DNA of 64,000 bases from Myotis daubentonii. Lineage: Eukaryota; Chordata; Mammalia; Chiroptera; Vespertilionidae. The notes below the pieces were generated by a model, which saw only the letters and a program-made list of their open reading frames with translations, did no database searches and was not told where the DNA came from. Positions 46,277 to 57,957 of this stretch are shown here, one piece after another. A program made the translations under genes and the position numbers. Every line of letters begins with the position of its first letter. The stretch's first letter is position 1. The DNA lies in NCBI RefSeq assembly GCF_963259705.1, contig NC_081844.1:28412294-28476293 (forward strand), written 5' to 3'.

Positions 46277-46603
46277 CTAGAGGCCCGGTGCACAGATTCA
46301 TGCACCAGCGGGGTCCCTCAGCATGGCCTTTGGGGATCAGACTGAAACCAGCACTCCAATGCCGCCTGCTGTGCCTCTCGCTGCCGCTCAGTAGGCTTGC
46401 TGCTGCTCTGCTGTGGTCTCCAGGCTGTGGCAGCCAGCTGTGAGCCCTGCATCTGGCACCCATCAGTCAGTTGGGTGGCTCTCCTGCTCTGGGAGCACAG
46501 TGACCACCAGGGGGCAGCTCCTGTGTTGAGCATCTGCCCCCTGGTGGTCAGTGCACATCATAGCAACCAGTTGTTGGGTCACTTAGGCTTTTATATATAT
46601 AGA
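46277..46603 (-). mobile_element. Helitron unit Heli-12 (non-autonomous)
   Basis: 3' CTAGAGGCCCGGTGCAC at 46277. Its 5' end TCTATATATATAAAAGCC (minus) ends at 46603. It contains the CACCAGGGGGCAG / CTGCCCCCTGGTG inverted pair (about 46504 and 46533), also seen in Heli-10. Confidence 0.9.
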
Positions 46604-47645
46604 CTAGGGGCCCGGTGCACGAAATTCGTGCACTGGGTGTGTGTGGGGGGTGTCCCTCAGCCCAGCCTGCCCCCTCTCACATACTGGGAGCCCTCAGGCA
46701 TTGACCCCCATCACCCTCCAATCGCAGGATTGGCCCCTTGCCCAGGCCTGACGCCTCTGACGTCAGGCCTGGGCAGGGGACCCTCATTTCCCCCCATCAC
46801 TGGTCCTGCCCCCAGCCCAGGCTTGAGGCCTCTGGCCCAGGCGTCAGGCCTGGGCAGGGGACCCCCATCTCCCTCTGATCGCTTGCTCCACCCCCCGCCC
46901 AAGCCTGATGCCTCTGACCCAGGCTTCAGGCCTGGGCAAGGGGACCATCATATCCCCCCAATCCCCGGCTCCGCCCCCCACCCAGGCCTGATGCCTTGGC
47001 CAGGGGAGTTGACCCTCATCACCCTCTGATCACCAATCACTGGATCGGCCCCTTGACCAGGCCTGAGGCCTCCGGCAGAGGTGTCAGGCCTGGGCAGGGG
47101 ACCCCCAGCTCCCCGCGGTTGCAGGCTCCGCCCCTGCCCAGGCCTAAGGCCTCTGGCCTAGGCGTCCAGCCCGGGCAGCGGGGACCTGCAGCTGCAGCGG
47201 CCCCGCGATCGTGGGCTCTGTTTAGGCCCAGGCAAGGGACCCCTAGCTCCCGGGACTGCCAGCTTCGACCGTGCCCAGCTCCCATCGCTGGCTCCACCCC
47301 TACTTCCTGCTATCACTGGCCAGGGCGGCAAAGGCGCCTGATTCTCCGATCATGGCTGGGGGGCAGGGCAAAGGCGGCCTTTGCCCTGCCCCCCAGCTCT
47401 TAGCTCCCCCCTGGGTTTCTGATCACTGTCAGTGGCAGGGGGCTTCTTCCTGCTTTCCCTTTCGCCTCCCTGCATTGTGCCTACATATGCAAATTAGCCG
47501 CCATCTTGCTGGCAGTTAACTGCCATCTTAGTTGGCAGTTAACTGCCAATCTTAGTTGGCAGTTAATTTGCATATAACCCTGATTAGCCAATGAAAAGGG
47601 TATCGTCGTACGCCAATTACCATTTTTCTCTTTTATTAGTGTAGA
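46604..47645 (-). mobile_element. Helitron unit Heli-13, GC-rich
   Basis: Begins CTAGGGGCCCGGTGCAC at 46604, the base after Heli-12 ends. It has a perfect hairpin GTGCACGAAATTCGTGCAC at 46615-46633. Its 5' end TCTACACTAATAAAAGAG (minus) is at 47645, followed by T. The interior is a palindrome-rich minisatellite. The 5' region has a CCAAT box and a YY1-like box (47497-47507, antisense). Confidence 0.9.
46690..47230 (+). repeat. GC-rich minisatellite (~80-110 bp unit) with hairpins
   Basis: Repeats built on CAGGCCTGGGCAGGGGACC and GCCCAGGCCTGA. One unit holds a perfect 14-bp inverted repeat at 46740-46753 and 46761-46774 with a 7-base loop. Confidence 0.85.
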
Positions 47646-47931
47646 TTACTCCTTCTGATGAAGTCAGATAGTTCTCAGTTATTACTTTTTTTTTTTTTAC
47701 TCTCAAGTCTCTTCTTCCATCAGCATCATTTCTAGATTTCTATCTTCAATATCACTATTTCTTCCATCTGGTTAGCTCTATTTCCTAAGCTCACTAGTTC
47801 ATTTTCATCTCTTTTATTGAGTTCTTCATCTCCAGGATTTAGTTGGTTCTTTTTTAAAGGTTCAATCTCTTTGGTAAAGTACTCCTTTTGTTCATTGATT
47901 TTATTTCTGAGTTCATAAAACTTCCTGTGTT

Positions 47932-50196
47932 GGAGAAACTAAGATGGCGGCATAGATAAACACCGGGAAAGTGCCACCTCCCACAACAATTGAAAAATAC
48001 CGCGAAGGACAGAGCAGACATCATCCAGAAAAACAGGAAGGCTGGCTGCGTGTAAATTCTACAACTAGAAGGAAAGAAAAGCACACGGAGAGCCAGAGGA
48101 GCGGCGGAGGTGAAGTGCAGAGGTACGGCGGCGTGCGCGCGGACCAGGGGTGGCACCTGAGGACGCGGCTGTCTTTTTGAATCACAAGCCCCCGACTGCT
48201 CTGAACTCTGGTTCCGGGAAGTCTCTGGGGACCCAGGACTCATACGGGAAGCTGGACTGCGGGCAGAGGGCGAACTTGAGGGCGGCTTTCCCTCAGAGGT
48301 GCTTGCAGCAACTATCAGGTCACTGAGACACGAGACTCCTTAGGGCTGGGCGGAGAATCAGCCATAGCTCTTTGCTCCGCCCTTTGATTCCCTGAGACCC
48401 CGCCCCACCCAGGCTGCGGCAGAGGCTTTTGCATGTGAATGTACCGGCCCTTTGCAAACTGATAATTACCTAACTGCAGCTGAGCCAGGCAGACCCGGAA
48501 CTTCCAAGAGAAGGCCCAAGGCCCCGCAGCGGCTTGCATTGCTTCACAGCTGAGCCTCTTTGTGGCTCCTGCTGTGTGGCCTCAGGCAGAGGCTGAATTA
48601 GCACCTCCTTAGATCCAGGAGCCACTGTACCCAGTGGTCAGAGGGGGACCATCAGATTGCAACTCCTCAGATCCATAAGGGACACACTCAGGGAGCAGAC
48701 TCAGTGAGCACCAAAGCCCCACTGAAGCAAGTCTTGCCCCAGAAGGGTGTCTTCAGCACAGAAGTTCTCCCACTTCAGACACAGCTGATTCTCACAGCCA
48801 ATTGGCCTGGAGGTCAATTCCTCCCAGTGCTCCTACAACAACCAAGGCACCAAGAGTGCACCAAGAGTGTCCACCTCAGGTAACTGGGGAGGCTGAGCCA
48901 CTGGGCCCTACAGGACACCTGGCGCGCAGGGCCACTCTATCAACACAGGAAAGCAGCCAAAATGCGGAGACAAAGAAACAGGTCACAAATGGCAGAAATG
49001 GAGGAAAGCAAACGACTGGATATAGAGTTCAAGGCCACGTTTATAAGGTTTTTCAAGAATTTTATGGAAACCGCCGATAAATTTAATGAATCCCTCAATA
49101 AGTATAGTGAGACCATGGAGGACATGAAAAAGGACCAATTAGAAATTAAGCATACACTGACTGAAATAAAGAATAATTTACAGAGATCCAACAGCAGACA
49201 AGAGGATCCTAAGAATCAAGTCAAAGATTTGAAATACAAAGAAACAAAAAATACCCAACCGAAAAAGAAAAAAGAAAAGAGATTCCAAAAATATGAAGAT
49301 AGTGTAAGGAACCTCTGGGACAACTTCAAGCGTACCAACATCAGAATTATAGGGGTGCCAGAAGGAGAGAGAGGGCAAGATATTGAAAACCTTTTTGAAG
49401 AAATAATGACAGAAAACTTCCCCTACCTGGTGAAAGAAATGGACTTACAAGTCCAGGAAGCGCAGAGAACCCCAAACAAAAGGAATCCAAAGAGGTCCAC
49501 ACCAAGACACATCATAATTAAAATGCCAAGAGCAAAAGATAAAGAGAGAATCTTAAAAGCAGCAAGAGAAAGACAGTCAGTTACCTACAAGGGAGTACCC
49601 ATACGACTGTCAGCTGATTTCTCAACAGAAACCATGCAGGCCAGAAGAGAGTGGCAAGAAATATTCAAAGTGATGAATAGCAAGAACCTGCAACCAAGAT
49701 TACTTTATCCAGCAAAGCTATCATTCAGAATAGAAGGTCAGATAAAGAGCTTCACGGATAAGAAAAAGCTAAAGGAGTTCATCACCACCAAACCAGCATT
49801 ATATGAAATGCTGAAAGGTATTCTTTAAGAAGAGGAAGAAGAAAAAGGAACTCTTACCATTTGCCACAGCATGGATGGAACTGGAGAGCGGATAAATACC
49901 ACAGGATCTCACTCATTTGTGGAATATAATGAACAACATAAACTGATGAACAAGGACTGATCCAGAGACGGAGAGGCATTGATTGGACTGTCGGGCCTTG
50001 GAGGGAAGGTAGGGGAGGGTAGGGGTAAGGGGGAAAGATCAACCAAAGGACTTATATGCAAGCATGTAGGCCTAACCAATGGACACGGACAACGGGGGGG
50101 TGAGGGCATGGGGGGGGGGAGGGTAGAGGGTAACGTGGGGACAAGGACACATATGTAATATCTTAATCAATAATAAAAAAAAAATGGGGGAAAAAA
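47932..50196 (+). mobile_element. HAL1-D: L1 lacking ORF2, L1-type 3' end
   Basis: The exact 15-bp duplication AAAACTTCCTGTGTT is at 47917-47931 and 50197-50211. The 5' UTR is about 1,030 bp and starts with a YY1 box (AAGATGGCGGC, 47941-47951). ORF1 is intact (48962-49828). Some twenty bases after the ORF1 stop the sequence jumps to the L1 3' end (CTCTTACCATTTGCCACAGC) and a G-rich 3' UTR. Unlike copies A, B and C, its 3' end is ordinary L1. Read simply, it is an L1 with ORF2 removed. Confidence 0.9.
48962..49828 (+). CDS. L1 ORF1p of HAL1-D (288 aa, intact)
   Basis: LINE nucleic-acid-binding ORF1p. Start M-R-R-Q-R-N-R is followed by [11 protein letters not shown], a block kept in copy A and lost in B and C. 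The RRM-like part reads [11 protein letters not shown], and the C-terminal domain (S-A-D-F-S-T-E-T to M-L-K-G-I-L) is intact. The middle is very basic (K-K-K-K-E-K region near residue 100). Its likely parent is an active bat L1, because the 3' end is also L1. It is a transposon protein, and expression is unknown. Confidence 0.9.
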   Translation: MRRQRNRSQMAEMEESKRLDIEFKATFIRFFKNFMETADKFNESLNKYSETMEDMKKDQLEIKHTLTEIKNNLQRSNSRQEDPKNQVKDLKYKETKNTQPKKKKEKRFQKYEDSVRNLWDNFKRTNIRIIGVPEGERGQDIENLFEEIMTENFPYLVKEMDLQVQEAQRTPNKRNPKRSTPRHIIIKMPRAKDKERILKAARERQSVTYKGVPIRLSADFSTETMQARREWQEIFKVMNSKNLQPRLLYPAKLSFRIEGQIKSFTDKKKLKEFITTKPALYEMLKGIL

Positions 50197-51420
50197 AAAA
50201 CTTCCTGTGTTTTCTTGTATCTTGTTTTTTAGAACTTCAGTTTTGAATTCTCTGTTATTTGAATCACATATCTCCTTTTCTTTATTTTCTAGAGATTTTC
50301 ATTTTCTTTCTAAGCTGCCTTGTTACTTTGGTTATTCCCAGTATTTGATGAATTCTCTCTGCCTAAGCATGGGGATAAAATGTTTTAATTTTTTTTTTTT
50401 TTTTTTTGAATGGCACTTCTCTAATTAGTGGGTTGATAATCTTTCTTGTTTGCCAGTAGGTGGTGCTGAAGTATAAATTTTTAAGTTTCTCTTGCACTGC
50501 TGTCTTCTCTGGATCCCTGCTCCTGTACAGAGGTAGAAAATGCTGAGTTCCCTGGGGAGGTGGCGTCTTCTCTGTGACCAGGTTACTAGGTCTCAGGGCA
50601 CCACCCCTGTGGGGGAATGTGATAGACTATGGGGTTCTGATCCCATGAAATCCCAGTGCTGTCCCCTGCAGCCAGATGCTGCCGGCAGTGCTGCACTGCT
50701 GGGGGAGTCTGAGGTGCCTCCACTAGGCTCAGCCATAATGGGTGAGGGGTGAGCTGAGATAGGCTGGCTGGTGCAATCGTGGCTTTTTCTCCACCCAGTA
50801 ATGCCAACTGCCTGACCTCAGCCCCCTTACCTCTGTATCTCCACCACTGTCTCTAGATTTAGCCCAAGCATGCACCTTCCCCTTGGGGGAAAATGCTTCC
50901 GCCTCTCCAGTTCTCAGGGCTGCATAAAGTATGCTCTGTAGCCCAACACTCACTGCTACAGCTTCTTCTGGGGCCCACTGCTCGCTCTGGGAGTGTGAGG
51001 GGAGGCATCCAGGCTCTCTGGCTCAGTGGCAGCTGCCAGACAACCACATCCTCACATCTGCACTCCGTCTCTGCCCAGGTCACTGGGTTCAGACGAAGTA
51101 TGTGCCGACCACTCAGGCAGAGATGCTCCACTTCTCTGCTCTTTAGGGCTTCAGAGTGCAGGCTGCAACCTGATTTCTTCCCTCTCCCAAGACCTGCAGT
51201 GGGCACTGGGCTGCATCTGTGGCACCTGGCTCTGCTCTTTACCCTTCCCTCCTCCTCTTTGCTCCAATTTTCCCATCACCAGATGTTTCCATGTGCAGAT
51301 CTCTCAGATGTCTGTGTATTGAGCAAGGAATCCTGTGTTGAATTATAATTGTTCAAACTGTTGTAACTCCAGGGACAGAGACCAGGGGAGCCTCTCACAC
51401 CACCATGCTTCTAATATCAA

Positions 51421-54400
51421 AATTAATCAATTATTTGACCGCTACTAGAAATCTTATCAAATTTATTGTTTCCTTAAAAAAAAAAAATACCTCTTAATTG
51501 TGTCCACGTTGTCACTGAAAAATTTTTATAAAACAAACACCTTTTTCATTTTGCTCTGTTGCAGAAAACTGTAAATGCCATCAATTACAACATACCTTCT
51601 TTCTTTTATATTCTAGGCACAGTACTTTTTGCATCTCCATTCAATTCTTCACTAGTGTGCATTCATTTGAAATTCAAAATCTTGCCCATACTTATTTTTA
51701 AAACTAAAAAATTAATTTTATTGTAACCTTAAAATATTCCATTTAATTAGCAATTACAATGTGCATACTATCACTGTAACTTGTGCTTTATATTCATATA
51801 AAGATAATATGTTTCATTGGTACATCAAAAACGTGTCTATTACATGGACAATTTAAAGCAAGCACTATTTTATCTTCTCTCTAGTTCTATGGGGCATCCT
51901 TGAAAAGGAGAAACCTAATTTGTGGGAGCCATACTGTCTATGCTGTTTTTATTAACCAAAGAGGGGTGTATTCAATATTTGAGAGAGATTTTTGTTTTGT
52001 ATTCAATGCTTCCTCTGTACCAGGAAGTATAGGCCCTAGGGAATAAAAGATAAATGAGACTCAATAGTTTTTCTCCAAATACTAAATATCTAGTTATACG
52101 AGGACAAAAATAAAATGTCCTCTCAGGGATCAAGGATATCATAACTTCAGGTCACAGGACTTTTAAGTTAAATGACACGAGGATCAGCCTTAATATTGTT
52201 AAATATCTAAAACTTATTTTTTCCTTTACTTTATGCACCCACCACATACTGACCCCACAGGGAGCATTGCTATCTGTCAGTCATTACTCAATGCAGTTGT
52301 GTCAACTCGGAATCAAGTCAGGCTCAGAGATATTAAGAACTTGCCCCATGTCACAAAGTTGTTAAGTAGAGCAGACAAGGATTAAGACCCTAATGTTATG
52401 TCTCTCTAAGATTGTCTGAGCTGATTACGTGACTGGAAGAAGTGGACAACTCTATTGGGATATCCAGGAGCAGGGGCTTTGCCCTAAATTACCGCGTGCT
52501 GACTCTGTGCTCTTTGCCTGTGACTTCAGCCATCCATCCTTCCTATATAGTTAATGCAGCAGGCACCCCTCACTGCTCTTTGCTGTGAGCCCCAGAAAGC
52601 CCCAAAGGGAGGAGCACAATGAGTAAGTGATCTCTTCCTAGAGCATCACGGGAAGTGAAATAACTTAGGGTTGGCAGAGGCAGTACACTGGCCAGGTGCC
52701 CCAGGTCAGAAGTCAGACTGAGGATTTTAACTTGGCTTTATTCCTTTCTGCCTCATGACCTATACAGATTATGTAAAAATGCCATGCTGCTTTCCTAATC
52801 TACCTATAAAATAATAAAAAGTGTGCACATAGACTTTGAGGGAAATTCTGCAGATGAAATGAAACAAGTTACATGGTACACAGAACTCACCGCCTGGCAC
52901 TTAGGATCCAACACGTGGCTCCCATCTTCCTCCCCGTGGGTAGAAGAGATCACTCCACTGACCATCAGGGAGGAGGTCTCCAGAAACAAACTATCAAAAC
53001 AGCAATTTCTTTAATGAGAAGCAAGATGATTCAGAACCAAATAATCCTCTTGTGTCTTTCATTTCAGGCTCGCCTGTCCCAGGCCAGGTGGAAATTCCCT
53101 TGAGGTGTCAGTCTATCTCTGGGCCTGTGCTTAGTGTTTCATCCCTGTTCCTCTGTCTTTATTTGTCCTCCATTGGGAGAAGCAAAGATAATAGAGCCCA
53201 GACCTTCAGAAATTCCATTGTGATGCCCTAGCATCTCAGAAACTGTTGTGGCAAAGAGGTAAGAGGGGGACAAAACTTTTACTCACATGCTCTCTTGGCA
53301 CATAGGCAGGATGCACAGGAGGAAAAGCCGACCAAAATCAAGTTAAAGTCCCCAGCTCTGGACAGGGCTCTTCCAAGCCTCACTAGACCTTATGTTCTCT
53401 CACTTCTATCTTTATGTCTACTGTCCTTCACTGCCTCTCAGTTCTGGGTCTTCCCCTCATAATCCTCTCTCCACTCACTTGAACTTGCCCTTCCCCAATT
53501 TTTTCTCCAATGGGACATTTCTACATCCATAGAGCATCTTCCTGCGCCTAACACGGAGCTAGGTGCTACACATAAAGAGGCAGCTATAATGTGTTGCTCT
53601 CCTGGGAGGATTAAAATTCTAGTACATACAATAAATCAATGAAACGGCTTGCCCCATGTGTGGTTTAGTCTACCAAGGTCAGAGAATGTCCAAAGAGAGT
53701 GGTTAGTGCTGCCTGGCGGTGCCAATACAGATTTCAGGACAGTGTGGAAGGAGGAATAGGACTCTTCCATGTGAAGGGAGGAGGTGGACCCAGGGTGAGA
53801 GGGGCTGGTAAATGCAAAGATGCAAAGCTATGAAACTGCCCAGAATGTTCCCAGAATTAAAAGATGTTGAGTATCTAATGTTAAAGCATCACTTTGGATA
53901 AAATGTGGACAAAAATGTGACTCACATGAATACACAGAGAGCATATGCCAAAGACTTATTAATGAGAAGTGAGGGGAGTGAAGCTAGTTTGCGGAGCATT
54001 TGAAGAACAGAAATGTATATAGGCAGGAAAGAAATGATGCAAAAATATAGGAAAATAAAATCATAGCTTTTGGGGTTATCTTTTCTACCAGATAGAGATT
54101 CCCATAGGGCAATACACAAAAACTTCGGGGTAATCCTTTTACCTGAAAAGAAATAATTCGCATGTATGCTGGACAAAAATCACTTGCAATTTATTAAATT
54201 CCTATGAGCATTAAGTTCAGAGTGTAGGTCCCAAGCAGACAAAGGAACATTCCACCAGAAAGTGAGAGAATTAGGCAGGCCATGGGACAATGCTTCACAG
54301 TGACAGTCATCCTTTTGTCTCACTGAAAAGTTCTGGGAAATTTCCTCTTTAATGCAAAGGATGGATTAGAAGCCAGGAAGAGGGTGGCGAAATGGGAGAT

Positions 54401-54950
54401 GAAGACGGAGCAATAGGACAGGGGCCAGATCATGGAGGGCAATGGTGTTTGGGCTCTCGACTGGAGGGATATGGAGCCACTGAGTAATTTTTAAGATGCA
54501 GACGATGCCGAGATTGGAACTATCCTGACATCCCCTGCAGCATGAGCCAAATGGGTGGCAAGCTATTTGTAGCACAGATGAGAGGTTAGCAGGACCTGAA
54601 TTAAAGCAGCATCGAGCGAACAAAGTGCCCAGTGGCAGCTTATTTTGCCATTTTGATACCAGAGTCTTCTTAAATAATCTCCATATACTCATCTGTTTTA
54701 TGAAAAAGTGTTGTAACAACAGCCATCCTCACCCATTCCTGAATCCTTGTCCTATTTTAGTTTTCATTGATTTAATATGAAATTTGAGCACTTTTTCATG
54801 TTTTATCTACTTGTATTTATCCTTTTTTTCTATTTGTTTTTTATTATTTTTAAGAGCTTTGTAAGTTACTGCACTTTTATATTTTCTCATAAGTTATAAG
54901 TTCTCCCTCCCTCAGATGTGAATTTGCCTTTTTATGTCATGTGGTATTAT
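51421..54950. other. intergenic, no gene; MIR remnant near 52300-52395 (-)
   Basis: Single-copy-looking DNA. The MIR piece (GGCTCAGAGATATTAAGAACTTG, ATGTCACAAAGTTGTTAAGTAG) is on the minus strand. Open frames here (for example 54366-54719 minus, 117 codons) have no recognisable domain. Confidence 0.5.
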
Positions 54951-54970
54951 TGACAAATGAATGATTTATT

Positions 54971-55522
54971 TATTTATTTAAATTAAATCTTTATTGTTCA
55001 GATTATTATATTTGTTCCTCTTTTTTCCCCCCATAACTCCCCTCCTCCCAGTTCCCGCCCCATCCTTCGCCCTCACTCCCCACCCACTGTCCTCTTCCAT
55101 AGGTGCACGATTTTTGTCCAGTCTCTTTCCGCATCTCCCACACCCCTTTCCCCCCCAAGAATAGTCAGTCCATTCCCTTTCTATGTCCCTGATTCTATTA
55201 TGATCACCAGATTATTTATTCACTTGATTCTTAGATTCACTTGTTGATAGATGCATATTTGTTGTTCATAATTTGTATCTTTACCTTTTTCTTCTTCTTC
55301 CTCTTCTTAAAGGATACCTTTCAGCATTTCATATAATCCTGGTTTGGTGGTGATGAACTCCTTTAGCTTTTCCTTATCTGTGAAGCTCTTTATCTGACCT
55401 CCCGTTCTGAATGATAGCTTTGCTGGATAAAGTAATCTTGGTTGTAGGTTCTTGGTATTCATCACTTTGAATATTTCTTGCCATTCCCTTCTGGCCTGCA
55501 AAGTTTCTGTTGAGAAATCAGC
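54971..55522 (-). mobile_element. HAL1-E: 5'-truncated ORF1-only LINE
   Basis: Minus-oriented 3' half of the HAL1-B/C type: A-rich end, 3' UTR and the last 73 codons of ORF1 (55307 onward), then a stop of homology inside ORF1. The 20-bp duplication beginning TGACAAATGAATG is at 54951-54970 and 55523-55542. It is partly shared with element sequence (microhomology TGAC). Confidence 0.9.
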
Positions 55523-55687
55523 TGACAAATGAATGATTTATTGTATGTACTTTAAGCTACTGATCTATTCCTTCGTAATTACTTTCACTGGTCTGCTTAG
55601 GAAGTTTTTACACTTCAGGAAGTCACATACATATATTATACTGTTCTGTCCTCAATTTTGCCAGTCACTTCTTTCTTACTATTTATT

Positions 55688-55899
55688 TATTATATTTTAT
55701 TGATTTTTTACAGAGAGGAAGGGAGAGGGATAGAGAGTTAGAAACATTGAAGAGAGAGAAACATCGATCAGCTGCCTTCTGCACAACCCCCACTGGGGAT
55801 GTGCCCACAACCAAGGTACATGCCCTTGACCGGAATCGAACCTGGGACCCTTCAGTCCACAGGCCGACGCTCTATCCACTGAGCCAAACCGGCCAGGGC
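55688..55899 (-). mobile_element. Ves SINE
   Basis: Antisense, full-length family match. The exact 13-bp duplication CTTACTATTTATT is at 55675-55687 and 55900-55912. Confidence 0.95.
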
Positions 55900-55950
55900 C
55901 TTACTATTTATTTTGAGGTGTTTAAATAAAGTTACTGAGTTATCTAAACA

Positions 55951-57045
55951 CTAGAGGCCTGGTGCACAAAAATTTGTGCACTCGGGGGGAAGGGGGAGGT
56001 CCCTCAGCCTGGCCTGTGCCCTCTCGCAGTCTGGGACCCCTTGGGAGATAACGACCTGCTGGTTTAGGCCTGCTCCCGGGTGGCAGAGGGCAGGCCCAAT
56101 CCCTAGGTGCAGCCCCTGGTCGGGCTCAGAGCAGGGCCGATTGGGGTGTTGTGGCGCCGCCCCCTGTCATGCACAGAGCAGGGCGGATCGGGAGCTTGCG
56201 ATGCCACCCTCAGTCACGCTCAGGGTAGGGCCGATTGGGGGGTTGGGGCACCGCCCCCTGTCACACTCAAGGCAGGGTCAATGGGGAGGTTGCAGCGCCA
56301 CCCCCTATCACGCACAGAGCAGGGCCAATACGGGGGTTGGGGCACTGCCCCCTGTCATGCACAGAGCAGGGTCGATCAGGTGGTTGGGGAGCTACCCCCG
56401 TCACGCACAGAGCAGGGCCCATCAGGGGGTTGAGGAGCTCCCCCCTGTCACTCAGAGAGTAGGGCCGATAGGGGAGTTGGGGCGCCGCCCCCTGTCACAC
56501 ACAGAGCAGGGCGGATCAGGGGGTTGGGACGCCGCCACTGTCACAGTCAGGGCAGGGCCGATGGGGAGGTTATGGCTCTACCCCATCACACACAGAGCAG
56601 GGCCCGTGGAGGGGGGGGGGGTGTGTGGCACCGCTATCACCCACAGAGCAGGGCCGATCAGGGGTTGGGGCGCCGCCACTCTCACACTCAGGGCAGGGCC
56701 GATGGGGAGGTTATGGCTCTACCCTGTCACACACAGAGCAGGGCCGATCAGGGGGTTGGGGCACCACACCCTGTCACACACAGAGCTGCAGGGCAATCAG
56801 AGGTTGAGGAGCTCCCCTGTATCAAGCACAGAGCAGGGCCAATCAGGAGGTTGGGGCGCCTTCCCCTGTCAGGAAAAGAGCAGGGTGGATAGGGGGGTTG
56901 TGGCCCCGCCCCGTCACACACAGAGCCGCAGGGCGATCAGGGGGTTTGGGTGCTGCCCCCTGTCACGCTGATCCCGGTGCCGGGACGCCTCTCGGCTCCG
57001 CTGATCCCAGTGCTGGGAGGCATATTACCCTTTTACTATATAGGG
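55951..57045 (-). mobile_element. Helitron unit Heli-14 (sister of Heli-7)
   Basis: 3' CTAGAGGCCTGGTGCAC at 55951. It has the same 48-bp minisatellite as Heli-7 but with more copies (about 56110-56960). Its 5' end (TATATAGGG, minus CCCTATATA) is at 57045 with one base changed. Confidence 0.88.
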
Positions 57046-57630
57046 TAGAGGCCTGGTGTATGGGTGGGGCTGGCTGGTTTGCCCTGAAGGGTGTCCTGGA
57101 TCAGGGTGGGGGTCCCCACTGGGGTGCCTGGCCAGCCTGGGTGAGGGGCTGAGGGCTGTTTGCAGCTGGTCATACACCCTTCAGGGTGGGGGTCCCCACT
57201 GGGGTGCCTGGCCAGTCTGGGTGAGGGGCTGAGGGCTGTTTTCAGGCTGGCGGGTGACGGAAGCTCCCAACCGCTCCTTTTTTCCTTTTTCTTTTTTTAA
57301 TTCTGGGCCAGCTTTAGCTCTGAGGCTCCAGCTCTTAGGCCTCCACTGCTGAAAGTAGTTATCTGGTTTGTTTCGGTTCAAAACAATGTATAACTCCAGC
57401 TCTGAGATATATTTGTTAAAATGTTTCAAACTGCAGGCTCAGAGGCCTGCAAGGCAGGCGGGAACGTTGGTTTCCTCCGTCACTGAAGCAAGCAAGCCTC
57501 ATGTTAGTTTCAAGCTGCCTGGCTGCCGGCTGCCATCTTGGCTGAGTTAATTTGCATATCGCCCTGATTAGCCAATGGGAAGGGTAGCAGTCGTATGCCA
57601 ATTACTATGTTTCTCTTTTATTAGATAGGA
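57046..57630 (-). mobile_element. Helitron unit Heli-15 (sister of Heli-8)
   Basis: Joined to Heli-14 at 57045/57046 without the final G of the usual CTAG. The 5' end TCCTATCTAATAAAAGAG (minus) is at 57630, followed by T. It carries a YY1-like box with one mismatch (57529-57539) and a CCAAT box. Confidence 0.88.
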
Positions 57631-57670
57631 TTGTTAATTATATCATTTACCTTTTATGGGTTAATTTGTA

Positions 57671-57724
<54 letters not shown>
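57671..57724 (+). repeat. (TA)n microsatellite
   Basis: Uninterrupted TA array in AT-rich DNA. Confidence 0.97.
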
Positions 57725-57730
<6 letters not shown>

Positions 57731-57795
57731 AATTCTCATATTGGCTAGTATCTGTTTCTTGACTGTTCAATTTGTTCCATTGATCCCTCTATATA

Positions 57796-57957
57796 CAGGT
57801 GTGGGCAAAAGTAGGTTTACATTAGTTTGTATGGAAAATAATACAATTTACAAATAATATAAGAATAAACTGCATGGTGATGAAAAAAAAAATAAAAGGA
57901 GAAAAAAAAAGAACTGTATTTCACATACAACCGTAAATCTACTTTTGCCAATCCCTG
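57796..57957 (+). mobile_element. mariner-type MITE (162 bp)
   Basis: Inverted ends CAGGTGTGGGCAAAAGTAGG and CTACTTTTGCCAATCCCTG. A TA target dinucleotide is on each side (57794-57795, 57958-57959). It has no coding capacity. Confidence 0.85.

Larger units (their letters stand above)
36785..51420 (-). mobile_element. old antisense L1, near full length, heavily interrupted
   Basis: 3' end at about 36785-36835, then 37449-37496, 41123-42362 (3' UTR and ORF2 end), 43347-43493 and 43971-44805 (ORF2 start), 45823-46276, 47646-47931 and 50197-50480 (ORF1), and a GC-rich 5' UTR (about 50480-51420). The pieces are in correct L1 order, so everything between them was inserted later: Helitrons 5 to 13, two Ves SINEs and HAL1-D. 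Large ORF2 parts are missing. No intact frame remains. Confidence 0.78.

Noticed and set aside
46397..47029. 210-codon proline-rich frame
   Set aside because: Runs through Helitron minisatellite DNA across the junction of two elements; no protein signature.
50893..51348. 151-codon frame near the 5' end of the large L1
   Set aside because: Lies in the GC-rich L1 5' UTR region, overlaps other frames, and has no domain I recognise.
55976..56971. 331-codon open frame
   Set aside because: It lies entirely in the 48-bp minisatellite of a Helitron, on the strand opposite to it; the protein is only a translation of the repeat.
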